A stretch of 64,000 nt of DNA from Lachnospiraceae bacterium. GTDB lineage: Bacteria; Bacillota; Clostridia; Lachnospirales; Lachnospiraceae. Shown here one piece after another: positions 43,345 to 51,552 of the stretch (the first letter of the stretch is position 1; each line of letters starts with the position of its first letter). Under the pieces are notes generated by a model. It was not told where the DNA came from. It searched no databases and saw nothing but the letters and a program-made list of their open reading frames with translations. The stretch is from positions 1-64,000 of the forward strand of contig JAILNS010000002.1 of NCBI GenBank assembly GCA_024691305.1, written 5' to 3'. A program made the translations under genes and the position numbers.

Positions 43345-43860
43345 TTACTGGAACATGTATTCACCGAATGATACGTTAAATATAAAATCGGAATCATACA
43401 GTGCCTGCACTCTTTCGAGAATCTGCTGTTTGATCATTTCCTGATTAGCCTGAGCTTCTTCTACGGTATACTGACTGATGACATCACGGATCTGATCTTT
43501 TATAAGGCTTTCCTGTGCTGACAGGTCCGACCCGTATGTGGCATAATCCTCATGATCTTTGTTTATCGAGAAGCTCGCTTCAACCAGGCAGTAATGATCT
43601 TTGTCATCGGTTTTCTTAAGCGGTATCGTCATACTTTCGGAAACGCTGTATACATCAATGCTGGTCATCGGAACAGCAGATGCATCAACAGTGGCACTTG
43701 TCTGGGATTCAACCTCAAGGCTCAATGCCGATGATATTCCGTTTATGAGAGCCGATGTCTTATTGGCGGTTCCAACAAGAGAAACCATCATTATGACATT
43801 TAATATGGTGTTTATAAGCACCAATACCAATATTACGATTGACAGCAGATTTCTTTTCAT
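43345..43860 (-). CDS. fliL: Flagellar basal body-associated protein FliL
   Basis: Single-pass membrane protein of 171 residues: membrane helix at residues 5-28 (LLSIVILVLVLINTILNVIM), then an outer domain with VEASFSINKDHEDYATYG and the final segment FIFNVSFGEYMFQ typical of FliL. FliL rings surround the stator and support torque. It follows motB by 32 bp, its usual functional partner. Confidence 0.9.
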   Translation of the reverse strand: MKRNLLSIVILVLVLINTILNVIMMVSLVGTANKTSALINGISSALSLEVESQTSATVDASAVPMTSIDVYSVSESMTIPLKKTDDKDHYCLVEASFSINKDHEDYATYGSDLSAQESLIKDQIRDVISQYTVEEAQANQEMIKQQILERVQALYDSDFIFNVSFGEYMFQ

Positions 43861-43892
43861 AATGCACCTTCGTGTTAAAACTTTTCACTGAA

Positions 43893-44735
43893 TCAGTAGT
43901 TGCTCAGTGAGTTATATATTTTGATCTCAACCCTTCTGTTCTTGCTCCTGCCTTCAGCGGTTGAATTGTCCGCTACCGGAACATATTCTCCGCGTCCCGC
44001 ATGTTTAACATTGGCCGGATCAAGACTAGTATTGCTCAAAAGATAATTGAATACCGATAATGCACGCCCGGAACTTAGTTCATCATTGTTGGAGTATTTT
44101 GCCCCATGCATGGGAACGTTATCCGTATGTCCTTCTATTTCAATAGTGCTTGTTGCATACTTATCAAGAATTACCCCTATAAGATCAAGCACCGGCAAGC
44201 ACTCGGGTTTGAGTTCCACGCTTCCCGAATCAAACAGGATGGATCCTTTGAGTGTCAGCTGGACATATTGAGATGTGAAGTCGATATCAACTTCATTTTG
44301 CATCTCGTTTTCTTCAAGAGCTTCAGCTATGCGTTCAGCCAGTTCTTCGGATTCCTCCAGTCCGGATTTGGTCATTTCCTCCATCATGTCGGTTTCTGTC
44401 TCCGAATCTGCGCTTGAACTTTCTTCAGCCTGCACCTCATATTCATCGCCTTCGGAATTTAACCCCATTGAGTTGATATAATCCGAAAGTTCATTTAACT
44501 GGCTCACGCCGTTTGATACGAGAACCCCGTCTCCTATTGCGCTGGATCCTGCTTCAAATATGCTAAACGTCGATTTGCTGAAAGATGCAACTATCAGTTC
44601 GTATTTTTCTTCGTTTATCGAAGACATTGAGAAAAGCAAAACGAAAAAGCAAAGGAGCAGGTTCATCAGGTCGGCAAAGGTAGATTGCCACGCCGGCGCG
44701 CCTTTCGGGGGCTCATCAGGCTTTCTGTTAGCCAT
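43893..44735 (-). CDS. motB: Flagellar stator protein MotB (PomB/MotS-like)
   Basis: Stator subunit of 280 residues: one membrane helix (about 18-40) carrying the ion-binding aspartate D22 in STFADLMNLLLCFFVLLFS, a linker with Ser/Glu-rich segment, and the OmpA-like peptidoglycan-binding domain (about 155-280: IEGHTDNVPMHG, LSSGRALSVFNYLL, GRGEYVPVADNSTAEGRSKN). The start of the helix (GAPAWQSTFAD) resembles PomB/MotS rather than proton-type MotB. I start at the ATG at 44733-44735, after GGAGGTGGAGAAG and overlapping the motA stop; a longer frame to 44774 lies in motA. Confidence 0.94.
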   Translation of the reverse strand: MANRKPDEPPKGAPAWQSTFADLMNLLLCFFVLLFSMSSINEEKYELIVASFSKSTFSIFEAGSSAIGDGVLVSNGVSQLNELSDYINSMGLNSEGDEYEVQAEESSSADSETETDMMEEMTKSGLEESEELAERIAEALEENEMQNEVDIDFTSQYVQLTLKGSILFDSGSVELKPECLPVLDLIGVILDKYATSTIEIEGHTDNVPMHGAKYSNNDELSSGRALSVFNYLLSNTSLDPANVKHAGRGEYVPVADNSTAEGRSKNRRVEIKIYNSLSNY

Positions 44736-45528
44736 CTTCTCCACCTCCGCCGGCATCGCTTCCAACGCCTTCACGATCCTTAGGTGCCAGGAACGACTTG
44801 AGTTTCTCTTCTATAACTCTGGGGTTTTCTCCGGCCTGTATTGACAGGAGTCCCTCTATCTCTATTTCTTTGGCCTGCATCTCGACTTCGTTATTGGCCT
44901 TGAGTTTAGATGCAACAGGAGCACATATCCAGTTTGCAAGCATGGAACCATACAAAGTAGTAAGCAGTGCAACTGCCATCGAAGGACCGATACTGGACGG
45001 ATCATCCATGTTCTGAAGCATGTTAACAAGTCCGACCAGGGTACCGATCATACCCCAGGCAGGACCCATGGATCCCAGATCCTCCCAGAATCCAATACAT
45101 TTCTTATGTCTTCCTTCTATCGAAACCAGTTCCGTCTCCATTATGCCTCGTACAAGTTCGGGGTCAGTTCCGTCGACGACCAGCATTATTCCTTTTTTCA
45201 GGAAAGGATCATCCAGATTGCCGGCAGCCTCTTCAAGTGCCAGAAGACCTTCCTTACGCGCAACGTTAGACAACTCTATGATCTTGCCTATGATCTCTCC
45301 TGTATTAAAGTTCGGAACTTTGAGGATAAGCTTGAACGATTTAAGCCCGTTAACAAAAGACGGTATTGAGTTTGCTGCGAGTATACTACAGAACGCGCCG
45401 CCGAATGTGATAAGAGCCGAGGGCGGGTCAAGGAAATTAAGGATAACAGCAAAACTGTTACCAAAAACGATACCAAATATTACGAGGCCCAAACATATGA
45501 CCAGGCCAAGCAGTGAAGCAATATCCAC
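44728..45528 (-). CDS. motA: Flagellar stator protein MotA (PomA/MotP-like)
   Basis: Membrane protein of 266 residues with four transmembrane helices. The MotA/TolQ core shows DLGSMGPAWGMIGTLVGLVN (about residues 145-165) and DDPSSIGPSMAVALLTTLYG (about 172-192), with the charged cytoplasmic loop between helices 2 and 3. The second segment is closer to PomA/MotP than to proton-type MotA, in line with the MotB reading. It sits between flbD and motB, an arrangement common in Clostridia; B. subtilis has motAB elsewhere. Confidence 0.94.
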   Translation of the reverse strand: MDIASLLGLVICLGLVIFGIVFGNSFAVILNFLDPPSALITFGGAFCSILAANSIPSFVNGLKSFKLILKVPNFNTGEIIGKIIELSNVARKEGLLALEEAAGNLDDPFLKKGIMLVVDGTDPELVRGIMETELVSIEGRHKKCIGFWEDLGSMGPAWGMIGTLVGLVNMLQNMDDPSSIGPSMAVALLTTLYGSMLANWICAPVASKLKANNEVEMQAKEIEIEGLLSIQAGENPRVIEEKLKSFLAPKDREGVGSDAGGGGEDG

Positions 45529-45623
45529 AATAGTTCTCCGTAAAAAGTGATTAGGTATTTAACGCACGAAAACAAGCCATAATATCCCCTACCCATCAGG
45601 CAGTTCCGGGAATAAGGCCGATT

Positions 45624-45806
45624 TTATGCAAAAATATCCTTTCTATACGATTTTACTAAATCTTTGATGTCTTGTCTACTTTCTTTTATGATTATTTTAC
45701 GTCCCGTAGTGAACGAAACGACCGTATCCGGGGTCTCCTCGACGAGCTCGATGAGGTCCGGATTTATAAGCACTTTTACACCGTTGATTTTAGTAACTTC
45801 GATCAT
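45624..45806 (-). CDS. flbD: Flagellar protein FlbD (SwrD)
   Basis: Protein of 60 residues with the family pattern MIEVTKINGVKVLINPDLIE and TTGRKIIIKES. FlbD/SwrD raises motor torque in B. subtilis, where it stands just after flgE as it does here. It lies 95 bp before motA (upstream end) and 79 bp after flgE, with a strong hairpin in the latter gap. Confidence 0.93.
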   Translation of the reverse strand: MIEVTKINGVKVLINPDLIELVEETPDTVVSFTTGRKIIIKESRQDIKDLVKSYRKDIFA

Positions 45807-45828
45807 ACAAACACCTCAAACGCCTTAT

Positions 45829-45854
45829 GGGGAGCCGTCATAAGACGGTTCCCC
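45829..45854 (-). other. Stable hairpin between flgE and flbD without T-run
   Basis: On the minus strand GGGGAACCGTC and GACGGCTCCCC pair over 11 bases with one mismatch around a 4-base loop. No run of T follows in the minus direction, so it is not a normal terminator. It lies between the highly expressed hook gene and flbD and may be an RNA processing or protection site. Confidence 0.75.
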
Positions 45855-45885
45855 AAATGTAGCACTTTATATATCAGATCTATGA

Positions 45886-47496
45886 TTATCTCTTCAGGTT
45901 CGTAAGTTCTTCAAGCAGTGTATCGGATACTGTTATGATACGTGAGTTTGCCTGGAATCCACGCTGTGTCGTGATCATTGTAGTAAACTCGTTTGCAAGG
46001 TCAACGTTTGACATCTCGAGCACGCCGCTTGTCATGTAGTCGCCATTAGCTGTTATATCAATACCTATCCCGTCAAATTCGCCTGAGTTTGGAGTAGATG
46101 TATACAGGTTGTCTCCTGCTTTCTCAAGACCTGCTGCATTTGCAAATGCCGCAACTGCGATCTGACCTAAGATCTTACTCTGACCGTTATCATATGTACC
46201 TGTGATGATACCGTCCTTTGATACCGATACGCCGGAGAGTTCTCCGAGCCTTCTACCTGTTCCGAGCCCTGCAGTATTACCGTTTGTTGCAGCCACGGTG
46301 GACGTTCCGTTGTTGTTATACATGGTAGTATTGGTAAAATCGATCGTTATATCCGAGAAATTAGCATCTGTAGCAGGAAAATCCAAAACCATAGTCGCAT
46401 CATCTGCAGTGGTAGCATCCGCAGTTGCGCTTATGCCCTTGAAAAGACCGGTATCCTTATCAAAATGGAGGTATGCCGCATTAGATGCTGTTCCACTTTT
46501 TGAAACGGTAAGGCTTCCATCACTTTCATTAAATGTCCAGGAATCATACTTGTCAGACTTCCCGTTGTCATCCAGAGTGATCTTGAACGCTGCAGCCAGC
46601 TCTGCACTGTCAGCAGTTGTAGTAACCTCGTTATCTCCATTGTATAATTTGTACGTTGTTACCCCTTCGGTAGTGACAGCCTGTATGCTGTATCCGCTTG
46701 CAAGGGCTGTAAGTTTGTCTTTATTGGTATATGCGACATCCCCTCCGAATGTGGGGTTAAGTCCTGTAACTTCTTCTCCTTCAGAATTAAGTATCTTGTC
46801 TAACTGAATGTAGAAATCTCCGACTGCCTCTCCTGCGTCGTTGAATAATTCATGAATGGAAAATCTTGCATTATACTGATATCCAAGATTGTCATAGAAA
46901 CTGAGTCCTATAACTTTTCCTGTCGAAGATGTAACATTGACGTCATTTTTATCAACGATACCGGATACATAAGCAAGGCTTGTTGCTTCCGGAGGATATG
47001 TCATATTCTCTGCCGACATTATGCGAAGAGGGGATACCTTATCCTGGATCACATTACCGTCTGCATCCGACTGCCATCCCATTACCGTATACCCCGTTGA
47101 ACTCATGACCAGATTGCCGACACCGTCTACACAGAAAGCACCGTCTCTGGTAAAGAAATTATCGGATCCGTTAGAAACAACGAAGAAGCTGTCGCCGGTG
47201 ATCATTATGTCAAAAGGATTGTTTGTACTTTGAGCTGAACCCTGCTGGGTTATGGCTGTTGATATTGCACCGGTCTTTGCGCCGAGACCGATCTGACGGG
47301 CGTTGATACCGCCGGCACCGGTGTTTGCATTTGCTGCTGATGCATTCTGGGTTGTCTGATAAAGCAGATCCTGGAATGTCATCGACTGTGACTTATATGC
47401 TGTAGTATTTACGTTAGCTATATTGTTACCTATTACGTCCATCCTCGTCTGGTGGGTCTTAAGACCTGCGACGCCGGAAAAAAGTGATCTCATCAT
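45886..47496 (-). CDS. flgE: Flagellar hook protein FlgE
   Basis: Hook subunit of 536 residues. The N-terminal D0/D1 region has MRSLFSGVAGLKTHQTRMDV and GNNIANVNTTAYKSQSMTFQ (residues 2-40), and the C-terminal region has NSGEFDG..., SNVDLANEFTTMITTQRGFQ and ANSRIITVSDTLLEELTNL, the axial-protein family ends that form the coiled coil. The long middle (about residues 150-430) is the exposed domain and is rich in Thr, Asp and Ala. No termination or frameshift is seen. Low-complexity TTADDATM and TATADAT segments are near residues 360-375. AGGAGG is upstream of the start. Confidence 0.95.
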   Translation of the reverse strand: MMRSLFSGVAGLKTHQTRMDVIGNNIANVNTTAYKSQSMTFQDLLYQTTQNASAANANTGAGGINARQIGLGAKTGAISTAITQQGSAQSTNNPFDIMITGDSFFVVSNGSDNFFTRDGAFCVDGVGNLVMSSTGYTVMGWQSDADGNVIQDKVSPLRIMSAENMTYPPEATSLAYVSGIVDKNDVNVTSSTGKVIGLSFYDNLGYQYNARFSIHELFNDAGEAVGDFYIQLDKILNSEGEEVTGLNPTFGGDVAYTNKDKLTALASGYSIQAVTTEGVTTYKLYNGDNEVTTTADSAELAAAFKITLDDNGKSDKYDSWTFNESDGSLTVSKSGTASNAAYLHFDKDTGLFKGISATADATTADDATMVLDFPATDANFSDITIDFTNTTMYNNNGTSTVAATNGNTAGLGTGRRLGELSGVSVSKDGIITGTYDNGQSKILGQIAVAAFANAAGLEKAGDNLYTSTPNSGEFDGIGIDITANGDYMTSGVLEMSNVDLANEFTTMITTQRGFQANSRIITVSDTLLEELTNLKR

Positions 47497-47519
47497 AAGG
47501 CAAGTTCCTCCTTCAAAAT

Positions 47520-47927
47520 TTAAGCTATGACTGCACCGTCTATATTGGTGAATATGTTATCATTGGTATCTGTTTGATCCATGGCAGTGACCACTGTCTG
47601 ATTGGGTACGTTCACGATAAATGCCAATGAATCGACCATTACGAGTGAGTCCTTGATTCCTTTCATCTGCGCCCTTACCGTTCCTTCGGTAAGCCTTTCC
47701 AACTGTTCGTCCGTCATACGGATATTTCTGTCTTCAAGTCTTCCTGCGGCATGTTTCGAAAACTTAAGTGATATCTTATCATCTTCTTTTGTTTCCGAAG
47801 CCTTTGCATTAAAGATATCCTGAAACGAAAGCCCGTTTGCCGTAACTTCTGTGGTTGTGCCGGTCTTGTTATGCAGGAGCTGTTCGGCTGCCTGATTTAT
47901 ACTTATATGATTGTTTATGACCTGCAT
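47520..47927 (-). CDS. TIGR02530 family flagellar operon protein
   Basis: Protein of 135 residues. The conserved central part (LKFSKHAAGRLEDRNIRMTD, about residues 54-73) and KDSLVMVDSLAFIVNVPNQT (about 92-111) match the small 'flagellar operon protein' family found between flgD and flgE in Firmicutes. Its function is unsettled; it has been suggested to act with the hook. It lies between flgE and flgD with gaps of 23 and 18 bp. Confidence 0.88.
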   Translation of the reverse strand: MQVINNHISINQAAEQLLHNKTGTTTEVTANGLSFQDIFNAKASETKEDDKISLKFSKHAAGRLEDRNIRMTDEQLERLTEGTVRAQMKGIKDSLVMVDSLAFIVNVPNQTVVTAMDQTDTNDNIFTNIDGAVIA

Positions 47928-47945
47928 TTTGTACCTCTTCTAAGG

Positions 47946-48602
47946 TTATTCTTCTTCTGCGATAGCGATCAGGTTCGACATCCTGTTGGTATATTCGTCA
48001 AGTTTGGCTTTGAACTCATCGCTTCCAAGCAAGTTCTTTTCCCAATCCGTAAGATTGTTATAGATGGATGCCGCTTCCTCTACCTGTGCCTTGTCTGCAA
48101 GTGTAAGTGTGCTCAGGTCGGGAAGATTTCCGAGAGCCTCTACAAAAGCTGCTGAGTTCTTCATTGCTGTAAGATAATCATTATCAACTACGTTTTTAAG
48201 ATCATCCATCGAATACAGTTCGCCGTTTATCGAGAGATACGCTTTTCCGCCCTCGTATGATACATAATCTACATTCCCCTGAACCTCGGTGGTCGATCCG
48301 TCTGCTCCCGCCACATCCATGATGACGGTCTGCCCTACAAGTGTTGAGGCTCTGCTTAATGCCATATTGGATGACATTCCCTGAAGTTCTTCAACCTGTG
48401 TAAACTGAGCATACTGTGTAACCCATTCTGTATTTTCCGTAGGCTCCATCGGATCCTGGTATTTCATCTGTGCAACGAGAAGCTGCAGGAAATCCTCTTT
48501 TTTAACGCTGTCGGATGATCCGGATGTTGTTGTGCTGCTTAAGGAATTTTGTGTTGCGCTTGTAACTATCTCGCCATTTTCTATTACTGCTGAAACTGCC
48601 AT
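47946..48602 (-). CDS. flgD: Hook-capping protein FlgD with an atypical helical C-terminus
   Basis: Protein of 218 residues. The N-terminal FlgD core is clear: KKEDFLQLLVAQMKYQDPME and NTEWVTQYAQFTQVEELQGM (residues 32-80), which dock on the growing hook. A short beta segment follows (about 92-140). From about residue 150 the sequence is helical and unlike normal FlgD: ADKAQVEEAASIYNNLTDWE and KLDEYTNRMSNLIAIAE. This resembles the helical spacer modules of clostridial surface proteins. It stands 12 bp after fliK and before the TIGR02530 gene. Confidence 0.88.
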   Translation of the reverse strand: MAVSAVIENGEIVTSATQNSLSSTTTSGSSDSVKKEDFLQLLVAQMKYQDPMEPTENTEWVTQYAQFTQVEELQGMSSNMALSRASTLVGQTVIMDVAGADGSTTEVQGNVDYVSYEGGKAYLSINGELYSMDDLKNVVDNDYLTAMKNSAAFVEALGNLPDLSTLTLADKAQVEEAASIYNNLTDWEKNLLGSDEFKAKLDEYTNRMSNLIAIAEEE

Positions 48603-48613
48603 ATTGTTTCCTC

Positions 48614-50134
48614 CTATGCCATGTAATCAACGGTATTGCCTGCACTCGCCATCATCTCTGCGGTTATTCTGTCGGCTTCTTCCATTTCTTCTGTTTCTTC
48701 ACCTTCCATGGCATTTAAGTCTATCTTTCGAACTCTTCCGCTGCGTCCTATCCCGTTTCCGGAACGGCCTTGGTCGGGATTGTCTCCCTGTCCCTGCGAA
48801 TTGTCGCGATTTCTGTCAAATCCCTGTGACGCTACGGCTACTTCAACCTGTTCTATCTTTATTCCCTGAGCTTCAAGAGATTCTCTAAGCTGTGTCACCT
48901 GACTTTCGATAGCAGCTCTTACGCTTTCGTCCTGAGCAAAAAACTGAGCTGTGATCTGTCCGTTTTGGGATTGGAGATTGACTCTTACGCTTCCGAGGCT
49001 TGCAGGATGAAGATTCATCTCAAGTTCTGTAACTTCCTGGCTCAAGTTTGCTCTCATACTGTCCATGATCTGATTGGCAATATCCGAGGCCTCTGTTCTG
49101 AAGCTTGTAACTTCATCGGTTGCTGCCGTGAAGTTTTGTGTATTGATATCATTATTAAATTGTGCTGTCTGGGTAAATACAGGAGCCTCGGAAGCATGTT
49201 CTTCGTTCTTTTGCTGTCCTCGGCCTTCATATGACGGTTCCCCTGAATCAGACTGCGGTGCGCTCTCACGGCTTATATTCGTAACTGCCTGGGATCCGGT
49301 AGCATCATCTACCTTCACATCCATCGATACGGTTTCGCCGTTTATCTGGGTTGTCACCTTGAAATCCTTCATACCCTCAAGCGGTTGTCCCTCGTTAAGT
49401 ACGGGTTGTTCTTCCACCGGAGGTTTAGGAGCGATTTCATTCATCTGCATCGGCCCGTTCAGTTCTTCTGTCTGAGCGAGCACCTCATTCAGAGCTTCCT
49501 GCGATAGGTCCAGCTTATCAGTGAGGTCTGCTTTTACTTCGGTAACAAATTCCTGAAGTTCTCCAAGTGTCTGATAAAGGTTTTCATCGGTAAGTAGTGT
49601 TACTGTATCCTGATTACCCGATAAGGTTGTGACCAGTTCGGTCATCTTGGCCGGATCTAAGAGATCTGCCATTGTAAGCCCGTTTTCTTCAATTGCGTTT
49701 ATCACTTCTTCAGGACTTACATTTAATTCCTGAGCAACCTGGTCAATGATCTGCTGTGCTGCCTCTGAGATCGTTTCAACAATCTCAGGTTTAACCTCTT
49801 CGGTCATTTCTCCGGGTTCTTTGGAATCTTTGGTGGAAACATCGTTCTTCTCGGCTTTGGCGGTATCTTTTTTTATGCTGTTATCAACGTCTTCCTTATC
49901 CGGAGATGCCTTTTCGGTCTTGTTGACATTGTCAACATTTCTTTCTTTGGGCTGTACCGGAGCGGAGTCTGAAGTTTCAGACGGTGCAGGAGCAATATTC
50001 ATTGCTGTTGCCTGCGTTTCAACAGCGGATTTGAACTTGTTCATAAAGTCCTTACCGTTAGCCGGAGGTGTTCCACCTGCTTCGTTGACCATCGGAATTT
50101 TAAGTCCAAGGTCATTAACAGGTAATGTGGTCAT
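48614..50134 (-). CDS. fliK: Flagellar hook-length control protein FliK
   Basis: Secreted ruler protein of 506 residues. The N-terminal two-thirds is low in complexity and acidic (residues 40-330), as usual for FliK. The conserved C-terminal domain (about 375-460) has SQEVTELEMNLHPASLGSVR and VNLQSQNGQITAQFFAQDES, then VRAAIESQVTQLRESLEAQG, the part that interacts with FlhB to stop hook growth. The tail is Gly/Asn/Arg-rich. GGAGG precedes the start. The 84-bp gap to motE contains CCGATATAAT, a possible weak internal promoter. Confidence 0.93.
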   Translation of the reverse strand: MTTLPVNDLGLKIPMVNEAGGTPPANGKDFMNKFKSAVETQATAMNIAPAPSETSDSAPVQPKERNVDNVNKTEKASPDKEDVDNSIKKDTAKAEKNDVSTKDSKEPGEMTEEVKPEIVETISEAAQQIIDQVAQELNVSPEEVINAIEENGLTMADLLDPAKMTELVTTLSGNQDTVTLLTDENLYQTLGELQEFVTEVKADLTDKLDLSQEALNEVLAQTEELNGPMQMNEIAPKPPVEEQPVLNEGQPLEGMKDFKVTTQINGETVSMDVKVDDATGSQAVTNISRESAPQSDSGEPSYEGRGQQKNEEHASEAPVFTQTAQFNNDINTQNFTAATDEVTSFRTEASDIANQIMDSMRANLSQEVTELEMNLHPASLGSVRVNLQSQNGQITAQFFAQDESVRAAIESQVTQLRESLEAQGIKIEQVEVAVASQGFDRNRDNSQGQGDNPDQGRSGNGIGRSGRVRKIDLNAMEGEETEEMEEADRITAEMMASAGNTVDYMA

Positions 50135-50218
50135 TTGATTCCTCCTTTATATTTTCAATGTGCCTGTATAAGGTGATTGCCCCATACACTTATTATATCG
50201 GTCCCGGGAAGGCTTAAC

Positions 50219-51097
50219 TTAACCCTCGGGATCCATTAATTTTGTTATCTTTGCGGCCACATCCTTATCCATGGCTCCCAGTATTTTTCCTCTGCTGTCC
50301 GAATCCATGTTTTCAAGGATCCGTGCTGCCAACGCCAGGTTGTCAGTCATTGCCTCAAATATCTTTGCCGCCTCCTTGGGCTTCATGGCAGAATATGCAG
50401 CAACATAGTCCTGCATTTCCGCATCTGTTTCAACCTGTTTGATAACCTGCTGATACAGGCTCTCTGCCTTCTCCGGATCAATGGATTCATAGTACTTCTT
50501 ATATGCTTCTATTCCGGGTCCGTTTTCGGCATATATTACTTCGTTGTAGAATTCATCCTTGATCCTCTGGAATTCCACCTGAGCTTTTTCAAATGTCTGA
50601 AGTCGTTCTATTTCAGCCTCAAGCGCCTCTACTCTTGCAGAATCATTTCCGGAATTGTTCTTTATCTCCGCCATTTCCGCTTCGAGCTGTCTGATGTAGG
50701 AAACCGCCTCGTCCAAAGACTTAAATCCCATATAAGGGTCTTCTTCGGTGGTGGTGATATTGGAACCCAGGCTGGACTCTGCAGGAAGGATAGCATTCAA
50801 AACCGGTACATCCTTGATAAGCGGACGCATAATAGTAGAGCCAAGTCCGCCTATATCCAATTTGATGAGGAGTGCAAGGATTGCAAGCCATATAACTATG
50901 ATTATCACAGTTACCATGGCAATAGAAAGTCCGCCTGCGTCGTCTTCATCCTCAAGTGCATTTTCCCGCTTGGCGATTTCCCTGGCTCTGGCTTTGGCTT
51001 CTTTTTGAGCTGCCTTCTGTTCTTTCTTTAAGGCCTTCTTCTCTTCTCGTATTTGCTTTTTTTCCGCTTCGGGATCAAGTACCGCTTCATCAGCCAT
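50219..51097 (-). CDS. motE: MotE-like flagellar protein with MgtE N-terminal-type domain
   Basis: Protein of 292 residues: a charged, lysine-rich coiled-coil start (residues 5-50), one membrane helix (about 55-80, SIAMVTVIIIVIWLAILALL), a coiled coil (about 125-170) and a C-terminal MgtE-type helical domain (ATAYSAMKPKEAAKIFEAMT-like, about 220-292, with LAARILENMDSDSRGKILGA). This is the Firmicutes ylxF/MotE protein seen after fliJ; MotE homologues help stator or export chaperone function, but the role here is not proven. I start at the ATG at 51095-51097, two bases after the fliJ stop and with AAAGGAAG upstream. Confidence 0.87.
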   Translation of the reverse strand: MADEAVLDPEAEKKQIREEKKALKKEQKAAQKEAKARAREIAKRENALEDEDDAGGLSIAMVTVIIIVIWLAILALLIKLDIGGLGSTIMRPLIKDVPVLNAILPAESSLGSNITTTEEDPYMGFKSLDEAVSYIRQLEAEMAEIKNNSGNDSARVEALEAEIERLQTFEKAQVEFQRIKDEFYNEVIYAENGPGIEAYKKYYESIDPEKAESLYQQVIKQVETDAEMQDYVAAYSAMKPKEAAKIFEAMTDNLALAARILENMDSDSRGKILGAMDKDVAAKITKLMDPEG

Positions 51098-51099
51098 AA

Positions 51100-51546
51100 T
51101 CAACTTCCTTTTTGCCCGTATCGGTATGTTACAAGTTCATCTATCTCTTTTGCTTCAGTCGCTTTTTCTTCTTCTACAAACTCCTCAAAGGCATGTTCTC
51201 TGAGTTTTTCCTGAGATTTAACTTCTTTCATTGCTTCGGTGAGTTTAGCTCTTGCTGCCTCGACCGCCCTTTCGGCAAGCCTCACATTTTCTTTTTGCCC
51301 CTCGATCAGTTCATCCATGATCTTGATGGCTCTCTCATTTTCGGCAAGTTTTAATACATCTATATCATCGGTACGCATCTTCCTGCCTTCTTCGATATAC
51401 CCGAGTTTGCGCGCCTTTAATGCTTCCAGTCTGTCTTCTTCTTCGTTAAGTTTGGCCTTTGCGAGACCGAACTCCATCTCGGCCTGAGTTTCAAGCTGTT
51501 CTTTGATATTCAGTATGTTCTGTAATCTGTATCTGAATACCGCCAT
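51100..51546 (-). CDS. fliJ: Flagellar export chaperone FliJ
   Basis: Protein of 148 residues, almost entirely an antiparallel coiled coil. It starts with FRYRLQNILNIKEQLETQAE, the FliJ signature, and is rich in Glu, Lys and Ala. FliJ binds the FliI ATPase ring like the gamma subunit of F1 and recycles export chaperones. It lies 6 bp from fliI. Length is as expected. Confidence 0.95.
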   Translation of the reverse strand: MAVFRYRLQNILNIKEQLETQAEMEFGLAKAKLNEEEDRLEALKARKLGYIEEGRKMRTDDIDVLKLAENERAIKIMDELIEGQKENVRLAERAVEAARAKLTEAMKEVKSQEKLREHAFEEFVEEEKATEAKEIDELVTYRYGQKGS

Positions 51547-51552
51547 TCACAT

